This document shows positions 11,427-22,326 of a stretch of DNA of 64,000 nucleotides, in pieces (position 1 is the first letter of the stretch; each line of letters starts with the position of its first letter). The translations under genes were made by a program, and so were the position numbers. Below the pieces are notes generated by a model, which worked only from the letters and a program-made list of their open reading frames with translations, was not told the DNA's origin and ran no database searches. Source of the stretch: Phytophthora sp. 'mugwort' (lineage: Eukaryota; Oomycota; Peronosporomycetes; Peronosporales; Peronosporaceae); contig JAUCEF010000001.1 of assembly GCA_033558025.1 (NCBI GenBank), positions 2,356,001 through 2,420,000 of the forward strand, read 5' to 3'.

Positions 11427-11915
11427 AGCTCAAACAATCCGCACACCACTCACACACAAACATGCGCAAATTCAAACGAATCAGAAACAAGCGTAATCGC
11501 ACGCGCGCGGTCAGCCCAGCCCGACAATCCGCGCCTCGCACGGCCCTCTGAAATCGCAGATACGCCGCTCCGAGCGTCTGCATGCCAATAGGCTTCAAAC
11601 GCGTGTAGAATATTCAAGGCGCTTGCCACTGCTTCAGGACCGAACCCTGTCGCCACGCGTACCGCTGGACGCGTTCAACGCTCCAGACCACAAATAGCGC
11701 CACGCTGGGACGTCGGTCGATTCCGCGATTTGACGTGGCGGGACTCGATCCAGAGACCTCGAGGCACCGGTTTGCATGGTCCGTGTGGCCGCCACAAGCG
11801 TTCTCTGAGAGCGGAAATACTTCACGACGCGCGGCACGGTCGTGCCAATCAAGCAAACATTGGCAGAAGCGACAAAAGCAATACTGCGCGCGTAACGGCG
11901 TGCACGGACAAAAGA

Positions 11916-11935
11916 TAGCACTTGTTAGTCTCGAT
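11916..11935 (-). pseudogene. tRNA-iMet fragment cut at the inversion junction
   Basis: The minus-arm copy begins normally at its 3' end (discriminator complement plus agcactt, then gttagtctcgat with one G-to-A change) and stops inside the T loop at 11935. The next base belongs to the spacer of the plus arm, starting gaatcgaccgacg. The 5' three quarters of the tRNA, including A box and anticodon, are missing, so this copy is dead. Confidence 0.9.
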
Positions 11936-12232
11936 GAATCGACCGACGTCCCAGCGTGGCGCTATTTGTGGTCTGGAGCGTTGAACGCGTCCAGCGGTAC
12001 GCGTGGCGACAGGGTTCGGTCCTGAAGCAGTGGCAAGCGCCTTGAATATTCTACACGCGTCTGAAGCCTATTGGCATGCAGACGCTCGGAGCGGCGTATC
12101 TGCGATTTCAGAGGGCCGTGCGAGGCGCGGATTGTCGGGCTGGGCTGACCGCGCGCGTGCGATTACGCTTGTTTCTGATTCGTTTGAATTTGCGCATGTT
12201 TGTGTGTGAGTGGTGTGTGGATTGTTTGAGCT

Positions 12233-12304
12233 AGCACTTTGGCGCAGAGGAAGCGTGTTGGGCTCATAACCCAAAGGTCGTTGGATCGAGACCAACAAGT
12301 GCTA
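12233..12304 (+). tRNA. tRNA-iMet(CAU), right-arm copy 1, nearest the junction
   Basis: First intact plus-strand copy. Body unchanged. Its flanks are slightly divergent: cgtctgaagcc upstream and gtgagtaattccgc downstream, the latter shortening the unit to 560 bp. Confidence 0.96.
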
Positions 12305-12799
12305 TCTTTTGTCCGCGCACGCCGTTACGCGCGCAGTATTGCTTTTGTCGCTTCTGCCAATGTTTGCTTGATTGGCACGACCGTGCCGCGCGTCGTGAGT
12401 AATTCCGCTCTCAGAGAACGCTTGTGGCGGCCACACGGACCATGCAAACCGGTGCCTCGAGGTCTCTGGATCGAGTCCCGCCACGTCAAATCGCGGAATC
12501 GACCGACGTCCCAGCGTGGCGCTATTTGTGGTCTGGAGCGTTGAACGCGTCCAGCGGTACGCGTGGCGACAGGGTTCGGTCCTGAAGCAGTGGCAAGCGC
12601 CTTGAATATTCTACACGCGTTTGAAGCCTATTGGCATGCAGACGCTCGGAGCGGCGTATCTGCGATTTCAGAGGGCCGTGCGAGGCGCGGATTGTCGGGC
12701 TGGGCTGACCGCGCGCGTGCGATTACGCTTGTTTCTGATTCGTTTGAATTTGCGCATGTTTGTGTGTGAGTGGTGTGCGGATTGTTTGAGCTAGCACTT

Positions 12800-12810
12800 T
12801 GGCGCAGAGG
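12800..12810 (+). promoter_or_regulatory. Pol III A box (internal promoter, reference copy)
   Basis: TGGCGCAGAGG at the D arm matches the eukaryotic tRNA A-box pattern (TRGCNNAGNGG) bound by TFIIIC. It is present in every intact copy, 7 nt into the gene. Confidence 0.85.
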
Positions 12811-12842
12811 AAGCGTGTTGGGCTCATAACCCAAAGGTCGTT

Positions 12843-12853
12843 GGATCGAGACC
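12843..12853 (+). promoter_or_regulatory. Pol III B box (internal promoter, reference copy)
   Basis: GGATCGAGACC in the T arm matches the B-box pattern GGTTCGANNCC with the initiator-specific T-to-A change. Spacing to the A box is normal, and it is present in every intact copy. Confidence 0.85.
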
Positions 12854-12866
12854 AACAAGTGCTATC

Positions 12867-12870
12867 TTTT
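12867..12870 (+). terminator. Pol III terminator TTTT (reference copy)
   Basis: A T4 run begins 3 nt after the discriminator base (tcTTTTgtcc), the standard Pol III stop. A second TTTT lies about 35 nt further on (gcTTTTgtcgc) and could act as backup. Both are kept in all units I read. Confidence 0.85.
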
Positions 12871-12984
12871 GTCCGCGCACGCCGTTACGCGCGCAGTATT
12901 GCTTTTGTCGCTTCTGCCAATGTTTGCTTGATTGGCACGACCGTGCCGCGCGTCGTGAAGTATTTCCGCTCTCAGAGAACGCTT

Positions 12985-13045
12985 GTGGCGGCCACACGGA
13001 CCATGCAAACCGGTGCCTCGAGGTCTCTGGATCGAGTCCCGCCAC
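12985..13045 (+). other. tRNA-like relic in the spacer with second B-box-like motif
   Basis: GTGGCGG (12985-12991) and CCGCCAC (13039-13045) form a perfect 7-bp pairing around 47 nt. Just inside the right arm lies GGATCGAGTCC (13029-13039), one more match to a B box, preceded by AGGTC as in the real tRNA. No D arm or anticodon arm can be folded and 61 nt is too short for a tRNA. I read it as an ancient second tRNA reduced to its B box, or a chance match fixed by amplification. It recurs in every unit. Confidence 0.4.
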
Positions 13046-13329
13046 GTCAAATCGCGGAATCGACCGACGTCCCAGCGTGGCGCTATTTGTGGTCTGGAGC
13101 GTTGAACGCGTCCAGCGGTACGCGTGGCGACAGGGTTCGGTCCTGAAGCAGTGGCAAGCGCCTTGAATATTCTACACGCGTTTGAAGCCTATTGGCTTGC
13201 GATTTCAGAGGGCCGTGCGAGGCGCGGATTGTCGGGCTGGGCTGACCGCGCGCGTGCGATTACGCTTGTTTCTGATTCGTTTGAATTTGCGCATGTTTGT
13301 GTGTGAGTGGTGTGTGGATTGTTTGAGCT

Positions 13330-13401
13330 AGCACTTTGGCGCAGAGGAAGCGTGTTGGGCTCATAACCCAAAGGTCGTTGGATCGAGACCAACAAGTGCT
13401 A
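13330..13401 (+). tRNA. tRNA-iMet(CAU), right-arm copy 3
   Basis: Starts 537 bp after the previous copy because the spacer lacks 24 bp (ggcttgcgattt form). The downstream spacer has gagtcacgcc for gagtcccgcc. Confidence 0.96.
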
Positions 13402-13889
13402 TCTTTTGTCCGCGCACGCCGTTACGCGCGCAGTATTGCTTTTGTCGCTTCTGCCAATGTTTGCTTGATTGGCACGACCGTGCCGCGCGTCGTGAAGTAT
13501 TTCCGCTCTCAGAGAACGCTTGTGGCGGCCACACGGACCATGCAAACCGGTGCCTCGAGGTCTCTGGATCGAGTCACGCCACGTCAAATCGCGGAATCGA
13601 CCGACGTCCCAGCGTGGCGCTATTTGTGGTCTGGAGCGTTGAACGCGTCCAGCGGTACGCGTGGCGACAGGGTTCGGTCCTGAAGCAGTGGCAAGCGCCT
13701 TGAATATTCTACACGCGTTTGAAGCCTATTGGCATGCAGACGCTCGGAGCGGCGTATCTGCGATTTCAGAGGGCCGTGCGAGGCGCGGATTGTCGGGCTG
13801 GGCTGACCGCGCGCGTGCGATTACGCTTGTTTCTGATTCGTTTGAATTGCGCATGTTTGTGTGTGAGTGGTGTGTGGATTGTTTGAGCT

Positions 13890-13961
13890 AGCACTTTGGC
13901 GCAGAGGAAGCGTGTTGGGCTCATAACCCAAAGGTCGTTGGATCGAGACCAACAAGTGCTA
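13890..13961 (+). tRNA. tRNA-iMet(CAU), right-arm copy 4
   Basis: Body unchanged. The upstream spacer lacks one T (gaattgcgc), giving 560 bp. Confidence 0.96.
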
Positions 13962-14450
13962 TCTTTTGTCCGCGCACGCCGTTACGCGCGCAGTATTGCT
14001 TTTGTCGCTTCTGCCAATGTTTGCTTGATTGGCACGACCGTGCCGCGCGTCGTGAAGTATTTCCGCTCTCAGAGAACGCTTGTGGCGGCCACACGGACCA
14101 TGCAAACCGGTGCCTCGAGGTCTCTGGATCGAGTCCCGCCACGTCAAATCGCGGAATCGACCGACGTCCCAGCGTGGCGCTATTTGTGGTCTGGAGCGTT
14201 GAACGCGTCCAGCGGTACGCGTGGCGACAGGGTTCGGTCCTGAAGCAGTGGCAAGCGCCTTGAATATTCTACACGCGTTTGAAGCCTATTGGCATGCAGA
14301 CGCTCGGAGCGGCGTATCTGCGATTTCAGAGGGCCGTGCGAGGCGCGGATTGTCGGGCTGGGCTGACCGCGCGCGTGCGATTACGCTTGTTTCTGATTCG
14401 TTTGAATTTGCGCATGTTTGTGTGTGAGTGGTGTGTGGATTGTTTGAGCT

Positions 14451-14522
14451 AGCACTTTGGCGCAGAGGAAGCGTGTTGGGCTCATAACCCAAAGGTCGTT
14501 GGATCGAGACCAACAAGTGCTA
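14451..14522 (+). tRNA. tRNA-iMet(CAU), right-arm copy 5
   Basis: Body unchanged, 561 bp after the previous copy. Confidence 0.96.
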
Positions 14523-15011
14523 TCTTTTGTCCGCGCACGCCGTTACGCGCGCAGTATTGCTTTTGTCGCTTCTGCCAATGTTTGCTTGATTGGCACGACC
14601 GTGCCGCGCGTCGTGAAGTATTTCCGCTCTCAGAGAACGCTTGTGGCGGCCACACGGACCATGCAAACCGGTGCCTCGAGGTCTCTGGATCGAGTCCCGC
14701 CACGTCAAATCGCGGAATCGACCGACGTCCCAGCGTGGCGCTATTTGTGGTCTGGAGCGTTGAACGCGTCCAGCGGTACGCGTGGCGACAGGGTTCGGTC
14801 CTGAAGCAGTGGCAAGCGCCTTGAATATTCTACACGCGTTTGAAGCCTATTGGCATGCAGACGCTCGGAGCGGCGTATCTGCGATTTCAGAGGGCCGTGC
14901 GAGGCGCGGATTGTCGGGCTGGGCTGACCGCGCGCGTGCGATTACGCTTGTTTCTGATTCGTTTGAATTTGCGCATGTTTGTGTGTGAGTGGTGTGCGGA
15001 TTGTTTGAGCT

Positions 15012-15083
15012 AGCACTTTGGCGCAGAGGAAGCGTGTTGGGCTCATAACCCAAAGGTCGTTGGATCGAGACCAACAAGTGCTA
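15012..15083 (+). tRNA. tRNA-iMet(CAU), right-arm copy 6
   Basis: Body unchanged. The upstream flank has the gtgtgcggattg variant shared with the copies at 12793 and 11355. Confidence 0.96.
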
Positions 15084-15548
15084 TCTTTTGTCCGCGCACG
15101 CCGTTACGCGCGCAGTATTGCTTTTGTCGCTTCTGCCAATGTTTGCTTGATTGGCACGACCGTGCCGCGCGTCGTGAAGTATTTCCGCTCTCAGAGAACG
15201 CTTGTGGCGGCCACACGGACCATGCAAACCGGTGCCTCGAGGTCTCTGGATCGAGTCCCGCCACGTCAAATCGCGGAATCGACCGACGTCCCAGCGTGGC
15301 GCTATTTGTGGTCTGGAGCGTTGAACGCGTCCAGCGGTACGCGTGGCGACAGGGTTCGGTCCTGAAGCAGTGGCAAGCGCCTTGAATATTCTACACGCGT
15401 TTGAAGCCTATTGGCTTGCGATTTCAGAGGGCCGTGCGAGGCGCGGATTGTCGGGCTGGGCTGACCGCGCGCGTGCGATTACGCTTGTTTCTGATTCGTT
15501 TGAATTTGCGCATGTTTGTGTGTGAGTGGTGTGTGGATTGTTTGAGCT

Positions 15549-15620
15549 AGCACTTTGGCGCAGAGGAAGCGTGTTGGGCTCATAACCCAAAGGTCGTTGG
15601 ATCGAGACCAACAAGTGCTA
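15549..15620 (+). tRNA. tRNA-iMet(CAU), right-arm copy 7
   Basis: Body unchanged. The upstream spacer carries the 24-bp deletion (537-bp unit). Confidence 0.96.
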
Positions 15621-16085
15621 TCTTTTGTCCGCGCACGCCGTTACGCGCGCAGTATTGCTTTTGTCGCTTCTGCCAATGTTTGCTTGATTGGCACGACCGT
15701 GCCGCGCGTCGTGAAGTATTTCCGCTCTCAGAGAACGCTTGTGGCGGCCACACGGACCATGCAAACCGGTGCCTCGAGGTCTCTGGATCGAGTCCCGCCA
15801 CGTCAAATCGCGGAATCGACCGACGTCCCAGCGTGGCGCTATTTGTGGTCTGGAGCGTTGAACGCGTCCAGCGGTACGCGTGGCGACAGGGTTCGGTCCT
15901 GAAGCAGTGGCAAGCGCCTTGAATATTCTACACGCGTTTGAAGCCTATTGGCTTGCGATTTCAGAGGGCCGTGCGAGGCGCGGATTGTCGGGCTGGGCTG
16001 ACCGCGCGCGTGCGATTACGCTTGTTTCTGATTCGTTTGAATTTGCGCATGTTTGTGTGTGAGTGGTGTGTGGATTGTTTGAGCT

Positions 16086-16157
16086 AGCACTTTGGCGCAG
16101 AGGAAGCGTGTTGGGCTCATAACCCAAAGGTCGTTGGATCGAGACCAACAAGTGCTA
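16086..16157 (+). tRNA. tRNA-iMet(CAU), right-arm copy 8
   Basis: Body unchanged. Second successive 24-bp-deleted spacer upstream (537-bp unit). Confidence 0.96.
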
Positions 16158-16646
16158 TCTTTTGTCCGCGCACGCCGTTACGCGCGCAGTATTGCTTTTG
16201 TCGCTTCTGCCAATGTTTGCTTGATTGGCACGACCGTGCCGCGCGTCGTGAAGTATTTCCGCTCTCAGAGAACGCTTGTGGCGGCCACACGGACCATGCA
16301 AACCGGTGCCTCGAGGTCTCTGGATCGAGTCCCGCCACGTCAAATCGCGGAATCGACCGACGTCCCAGCGTGGCGCTATTTGTGGTCTGGAGCGTTGAAC
16401 GCGTCCAGCGGTACGCGTGGCGACAGGGTTCGGTCCTGAAGCAGTGGCAAGCGCCTTGAATATTCTACACGCGTTTGAAGCCTATTGGCATGCAGACGCT
16501 CGGAGCGGCGTATCTGCGATTTCAGAGGGCCGTGCGAGGCGCGGATTGTCGGGCTGGGCTGACCGCGCGCGTGCGATTACGCTTGTTTCTGATTCGTTTG
16601 AATTTGCGCATGTTTGTGTGTGAGTGGTGTGTGGATTGTTTGAGCT

Positions 16647-16718
16647 AGCACTTTGGCGCAGAGGAAGCGTGTTGGGCTCATAACCCAAAGGTCGTTGGAT
16701 CGAGACCAACAAGTGCTA
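16647..16718 (+). tRNA. tRNA-iMet(CAU), right-arm copy 9
   Basis: Body unchanged. The downstream spacer has the gtccggcgg and ggtctgaag changes, repeated after the copy at 24499. Confidence 0.96.
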
Positions 16719-17206
16719 TCTTTTGTCCGCGCACGCCGTTACGCGCGCAGTATTGCTTTTGTCGCTTCTGCCAATGTTTGCTTGATTGGCACGACCGTGC
16801 CGCGCGTCGTGAAGTATTTCCGCTCTCAGAGAACGCTTGTGGCGGCCACACGGACCATGCAAACCGGTGCCTCGAGGTCTCTGGATCGAGTCCCGCCACG
16901 TCAAATCGCGGAATCGACCGACGTCCCAGCGTGGCGCTATTTGTGGTCTGGAGCGTTGAACGCGTCCGGCGGTACGCGTGGCGACAGGGTTCGGTCTGAA
17001 GCAGTGGCAAGCGCCTTGAATATTCTACACGCGTTTGAAGCCTATTGGCATGCAGACGCTCGGAGCGGCGTATCTGCGATTTCAGAGGGCCGTGCGAGGC
17101 GCGGATTGTCGGGCTGGGCTGACCGCGCGCGTGCGATTACGCTTGTTTCTGATTCGTTTGAATTTGCGCATGTTTGTGTGTGAGTGGTGTGTGGATTGTT
17201 TGAGCT

Positions 17207-17278
17207 AGCACTTTGGCGCAGAGGAAGCGTGTTGGGCTCATAACCCAAAGGTCGTTGGATCGAGACCAACAAGTGCTA
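17207..17278 (+). tRNA. tRNA-iMet(CAU), right-arm copy 10
   Basis: Body unchanged, 560 bp after the previous copy (one C lost in the spacer). Confidence 0.96.
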
Positions 17279-17767
17279 TCTTTTGTCCGCGCACGCCGTT
17301 ACGCGCGCAGTATTGCTTTTGTCGCTTCTGCCAATGTTTGCTTGATTGGCACGACCGTGCCGCGCGTCGTGAAGTATTTCCGCTCTCAGAGAACGCTTGT
17401 GGCGGCCACACGGACCATGCAAACCGGTGCCTCGAGGTCTCTGGATCGAGTCCCGCCACGTCAAATCGCGGAATCGACCGACGTCCCAGCGTGGCGCTAT
17501 TTGTGGTCTGGAGCGTTGAACGCGTCCAGCGGTACGCGTGGCGACAGGGTTCGGTCCTGAAGCAGTGGCAAGCGCCTTGAATATTCTACACGCGTTTGAA
17601 GCCTATTGGCATGCAGACGCTCAGAGCGGCGTATCTGCGATTTCAGAGGGCCGTGCGAGGCGCGGATTGTCGGGCTGGGCTGACCGCGCGCGTGCGATTA
17701 CGCTTGTTTCTGATTCGTTTGAATTTGCGCATGTTTGTGTGTGAGTGGTGTGTGGATTGTTTGAGCT

Positions 17768-17839
17768 AGCACTTTGGCGCAGAGGAAGCGTGTTGGGCTC
17801 ATAACCCAAAGGTCGTTGGATCGAGACCAACAAGTGCTA
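17768..17839 (+). tRNA. tRNA-iMet(CAU), right-arm copy 11
   Basis: Body unchanged. First of four copies with the gctcagagc spacer marker upstream. Confidence 0.96.
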
Positions 17840-18328
17840 TCTTTTGTCCGCGCACGCCGTTACGCGCGCAGTATTGCTTTTGTCGCTTCTGCCAATGTTT
17901 GCTTGATTGGCACGACCGTGCCGCGCGTCGTGAAGTATTTCCGCTCTCAGAGAACGCTTGTGGCGGCCACACGGACCATGCAAACCGGTGCCTCGAGGTC
18001 TCTGGATCGAGTCCCGCCACGTCAAATCGCGGAATCGACCGACGTCCCAGCGTGGCGCTATTTGTGGTCTGGAGCGTTGAACGCGTCCAGCGGTACGCGT
18101 GGCGACAGGGTTCGGTCCTGAAGCAGTGGCAAGCGCCTTGAATATTCTACACGCGTTTGAAGCCTATTGGCATGCAGACGCTCAGAGCGGCGTATCTGCG
18201 ATTTCAGAGGGCCGTGCGAGGCGCGGATTGTCGGGCTGGGCTGACCGCGCGCGTGCGATTACGCTTGTTTCTGATTCGTTTGAATTTGCGCATGTTTGTG
18301 TGTGAGTGGTGTGTGGATTGTTTGAGCT

Positions 18329-18400
18329 AGCACTTTGGCGCAGAGGAAGCGTGTTGGGCTCATAACCCAAAGGTCGTTGGATCGAGACCAACAAGTGCTA
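18329..18400 (+). tRNA. tRNA-iMet(CAU), right-arm copy 12
   Basis: Body unchanged. gctcagagc spacer marker upstream. Confidence 0.96.
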
Positions 18401-18889
18401 TCTTTTGTCCGCGCACGCCGTTACGCGCGCAGTATTGCTTTTGTCGCTTCTGCCAATGTTTGCTTGATTGGCACGACCGTGCCGCGCGTCGTGAAGTATT
18501 TCCGCTCTCAGAGAACGCTTGTGGCGGCCACACGGACCATGCAAACCGGTGCCTCGAGGTCTCTGGATCGAGTCCCGCCACGTCAAATCGCGGAATCGAC
18601 CGACGTCCCAGCGTGGCGCTATTTGTGGTCTGGAGCGTTGAACGCGTCCAGCGGTACGCGTGGCGACAGGGTTCGGTCCTGAAGCAGTGGCAAGCGCCTT
18701 GAATATTCTACACGCGTTTGAAGCCTATTGGCATGCAGACGCTCAGAGCGGCGTATCTGCGATTTCAGAGGGCCGTGCGAGGCGCGGATTGTCGGGCTGG
18801 GCTGACCGCGCGCGTGCGATTACGCTTGTTTCTGATTCGTTTGAATTTGCGCATGTTTGTGTGTGAGTGGTGTGTGGATTGTTTGAGCT

Positions 18890-18961
18890 AGCACTTTGGC
18901 GCAGAGGAAGCGTGTTGGGCTCATAACCCAAAGGTCGTTGGATCGAGACCAACAAGTGCTA
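18890..18961 (+). tRNA. tRNA-iMet(CAU), right-arm copy 13
   Basis: Body unchanged. gctcagagc spacer marker upstream. Confidence 0.96.
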
Positions 18962-19450
18962 TCTTTTGTCCGCGCACGCCGTTACGCGCGCAGTATTGCT
19001 TTTGTCGCTTCTGCCAATGTTTGCTTGATTGGCACGACCGTGCCGCGCGTCGTGAAGTATTTCCGCTCTCAGAGAACGCTTGTGGCGGCCACACGGACCA
19101 TGCAAACCGGTGCCTCGAGGTCTCTGGATCGAGTCCCGCCACGTCAAATCGCGGAATCGACCGACGTCCCAGCGTGGCGCTATTTGTGGTCTGGAGCGTT
19201 GAACGCGTCCAGCGGTACGCGTGGCGACAGGGTTCGGTCCTGAAGCAGTGGCAAGCGCCTTGAATATTCTACACGCGTTTGAAGCCTATTGGCATGCAGA
19301 CGCTCAGAGCGGCGTATCTGCGATTTCAGAGGGCCGTGCGAGGCGCGGATTGTCGGGCTGGGCTGACCGCGCGCGTGCGATTACGCTTGTTTCTGATTCG
19401 TTTGAATTTGCGCATGTTTGTGTGTGAGTGGTGTGTGGATTGTTTGAGCT

Positions 19451-19522
19451 AGCACTTTGGCGCAGAGGAAGCGTGTTGGGCTCATAACCCAAAGGTCGTT
19501 GGATCGAGACCAACAAGTGCTA
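19451..19522 (+). tRNA. tRNA-iMet(CAU), right-arm copy 14
   Basis: Body unchanged. Last of the first run of gctcagagc spacers. Confidence 0.96.
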
Positions 19523-20011
19523 TCTTTTGTCCGCGCACGCCGTTACGCGCGCAGTATTGCTTTTGTCGCTTCTGCCAATGTTTGCTTGATTGGCACGACC
19601 GTGCCGCGCGTCGTGAAGTATTTCCGCTCTCAGAGAACGCTTGTGGCGGCCACACGGACCATGCAAACCGGTGCCTCGAGGTCTCTGGATCGAGTCCCGC
19701 CACGTCAAATCGCGGAATCGACCGACGTCCCAGCGTGGCGCTATTTGTGGTCTGGAGCGTTGAACGCGTCCAGCGGTACGCGTGGCGACAGGGTTCGGTC
19801 CTGAAGCAGTGGCAAGCGCCTTGAATATTCTACACGCGTTTGAAGCCTATTGGCATGCAGACGCTCGGAGCGGCGTATCTGCGATTTCAGAGGGCCGTGC
19901 GAGGCGCGGATTGTCGGGCTGGGCTGACCGCGCGCGTGCGATTACGCTTGTTTCTGATTCGTTTGAATTTGCGCATGTTTGTGTGTGAGTGGTGTGTGGA
20001 TTGTTTGAGCT

Positions 20012-20083
20012 AGCACTTTGGCGCAGAGGAAGCGTGTTGGGCTCATAACCCAAAGGTCGTTGGATCGAGACCAACAAGTGCTA
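20012..20083 (+). tRNA. tRNA-iMet(CAU), right-arm copy 15
   Basis: Body unchanged, standard 561-bp unit. Confidence 0.96.
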
Positions 20084-20572
20084 TCTTTTGTCCGCGCACG
20101 CCGTTACGCGCGCAGTATTGCTTTTGTCGCTTCTGCCAATGTTTGCTTGATTGGCACGACCGTGCCGCGCGTCGTGAAGTATTTCCGCTCTCAGAGAACG
20201 CTTGTGGCGGCCACACGGACCATGCAAACCGGTGCCTCGAGGTCTCTGGATCGAGTCCCGCCACGTCAAATCGCGGAATCGACCGACGTCCCAGCGTGGC
20301 GCTATTTGTGGTCTGGAGCGTTGAACGCGTCCAGCGGTACGCGTGGCGACAGGGTTCGGTCCTGAAGCAGTGGCAAGCGCCTTGAATATTCTACACGCGT
20401 TTGAAGCCTATTGGCATGCAGACGCTCGGAGCGGCGTATCTGCGATTTCAGAGGGCCGTGCGAGGCGCGGATTGTCGGGCTGGGCTGACCGCGCGCGTGC
20501 GATTACGCTTGTTTCTGATTCGTTTGAATTTGCGCATGTTTGTGTGTGAGTGGTGTGTGGATTGTTTGAGCT

Positions 20573-20644
20573 AGCACTTTGGCGCAGAGGAAGCGTGTTG
20601 GGCTCATAACCCAAAGGTCGTTGGATCGAGACCAACAAGTGCTA
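20573..20644 (+). tRNA. tRNA-iMet(CAU), right-arm copy 16
   Basis: Body unchanged, standard 561-bp unit. Confidence 0.96.
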
Positions 20645-21133
20645 TCTTTTGTCCGCGCACGCCGTTACGCGCGCAGTATTGCTTTTGTCGCTTCTGCCAA
20701 TGTTTGCTTGATTGGCACGACCGTGCCGCGCGTCGTGAAGTATTTCCGCTCTCAGAGAACGCTTGTGGCGGCCACACGGACCATGCAAACCGGTGCCTCG
20801 AGGTCTCTGGATCGAGTCCCGCCACGTCAAATCGCGGAATCGACCGACGTCCCAGCGTGGCGCTATTTGTGGTCTGGAGCGTTGAACGCGTCCAGCGGTA
20901 CGCGTGGCGACAGGGTTCGGTCCTGAAGCAGTGGCAAGCGCCTTGAATATTCTACACGCGTTTGAAGCCTATTGGCATGCAGACGCTCGGAGCGGCGTAT
21001 CTGCGATTTCAGAGGGCCGTGCGAGGCGCGGATTGTCGGGCTGGGCTGACCGCGCGCGTGCGATTACGCTTGTTTCTGATTCGTTTGAATTTGCGCATGT
21101 TTGTGTGTGAGTGGTGTGTGGATTGTTTGAGCT

Positions 21134-21205
21134 AGCACTTTGGCGCAGAGGAAGCGTGTTGGGCTCATAACCCAAAGGTCGTTGGATCGAGACCAACAAG
21201 TGCTA
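21134..21205 (+). tRNA. tRNA-iMet(CAU), right-arm copy 17
   Basis: Body unchanged, standard 561-bp unit. Confidence 0.96.
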
Positions 21206-21694
21206 TCTTTTGTCCGCGCACGCCGTTACGCGCGCAGTATTGCTTTTGTCGCTTCTGCCAATGTTTGCTTGATTGGCACGACCGTGCCGCGCGTCGTGAA
21301 GTATTTCCGCTCTCAGAGAACGCTTGTGGCGGCCACACGGACCATGCAAACCGGTGCCTCGAGGTCTCTGGATCGAGTCCCGCCACGTCAAATCGCGGAA
21401 TCGACCGACGTCCCAGCGTGGCGCTATTTGTGGTCTGGAGCGTTGAACGCGTCCAGCGGTACGCGTGGCGACAGGGTTCGGTCCTGAAGCAGTGGCAAGC
21501 GCCTTGAATATTCTACACGCGTTTGAAGCCTATTGGCATGCAGACGCTCGGAGCGGCGTATCTGCGATTTCAGAGGGCCGTGCGAGGCGCGGATTGTCGG
21601 GCTGGGCTGACCGCGCGCGTGCGATTACGCTTGTTTCTGATTCGTTTGAATTTGCGCATGTTTGTGTGTGAGTGGTGTGTGGATTGTTTGAGCT

Positions 21695-21766
21695 AGCACT
21701 TTGGCGCAGAGGAAGCGTGTTGGGCTCATAACCCAAAGGTCGTTGGATCGAGACCAACAAGTGCTA
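21695..21766 (+). tRNA. tRNA-iMet(CAU), right-arm copy 18
   Basis: Body unchanged, standard 561-bp unit. Confidence 0.96.
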
Positions 21767-22254
21767 TCTTTTGTCCGCGCACGCCGTTACGCGCGCAGTA
21801 TTGCTTTTGTCGCTTCTGCCAATGTTTGCTTGATTGGCACGACCGTGCCGCGCGTCGTGAAGTATTTCCGCTCTCAGAGAACGCTTGTGGCGGCCACACG
21901 GACCATGCAAACCGGTGCCTCGAGGTCTCTGGATCGAGTCCCGCCACGTCAAATCGCGGAATCGACCGACGTCCCAGCGTGGCGCTATTTGTGGTCTGGA
22001 GCGTTGAACGCGTCCAGCGGTACGCGTGGCGACAGGGTTCGGTCCTGAAGCAGTGGCAAGCGCCTTGAATATTCTACACGCGTTTGAAGCCTATTGGCAT
22101 GCAGACGCTCGGAGCGGCGTATCTGCGATTTCAGAGGGCCGTGCGAGGCGCGGATTGTCGGGCTGGGCTGACCGCGCGCGTGCGATTACGCTTGTTTCTG
22201 ATTCGTTTGAATTGCGCATGTTTGTGTGTGAGTGGTGTGTGGATTGTTTGAGCT

Positions 22255-22326
22255 AGCACTTTGGCGCAGAGGAAGCGTGTTGGGCTCATAACCCAAAGGT
22301 CGTTGGATCGAGACCAACAAGTGCTA
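22255..22326 (+). tRNA. tRNA-iMet(CAU), right-arm copy 19
   Basis: Body unchanged. The upstream spacer lacks one T (560-bp unit). Confidence 0.96.

Larger units (their letters stand above)
6906..11935 (-). repeat. Left arm of the initiator tRNA-Met tandem array (minus orientation)
   Basis: Eight intact tRNA copies plus one degenerate (left edge) and one truncated (junction) copy, repeating every 561 bp. One interval is 536 bp because its spacer lacks 24 bp near 10460 and one T near 10372. Units are near identical. Visible single-base markers include GCCGCACGG versus GCGGCACGG in the spacer downstream of each tRNA: the first form follows the copies at 7453, 8575, 9136, 9697 and 10258, the second those at 8014, 10794, 11355 and the truncated copy. 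All tRNA bodies read the same. Transcription runs leftward, away from the junction. Confidence 0.97.
12793..12864 (+). tRNA. Initiator tRNA-Met (CAU), reference copy of the array
   Basis: This carries Met to the ribosomal P site at start codons. The 72 nt fold perfectly: acceptor AGCACTT with AAGTGCT plus discriminator A; D stem GCGC/GCGT (one G-U); anticodon stem TTGGG/CCCAA around loop CTCATAA (anticodon CAT); variable AGGTC; T stem GTTGG/CCAAC around loop ATCGAGA. Eukaryotic initiator hallmarks are all present: an A1-U72 pair, three G-C pairs next to the anticodon loop, and A54 and A60 in the T loop in place of TTCG. There is no intron and no encoded CCA. All 66 intact copies in the window read the same as this one. 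Confusion with elongator tRNA-Met is unlikely given these features. Confidence 0.98.

Noticed and set aside
12985..13045. A second genuine tRNA gene in each unit
   Set aside because: 61 nt is too short, and neither a D arm nor an anticodon arm can be folded. Kept only as a tRNA-like motif.
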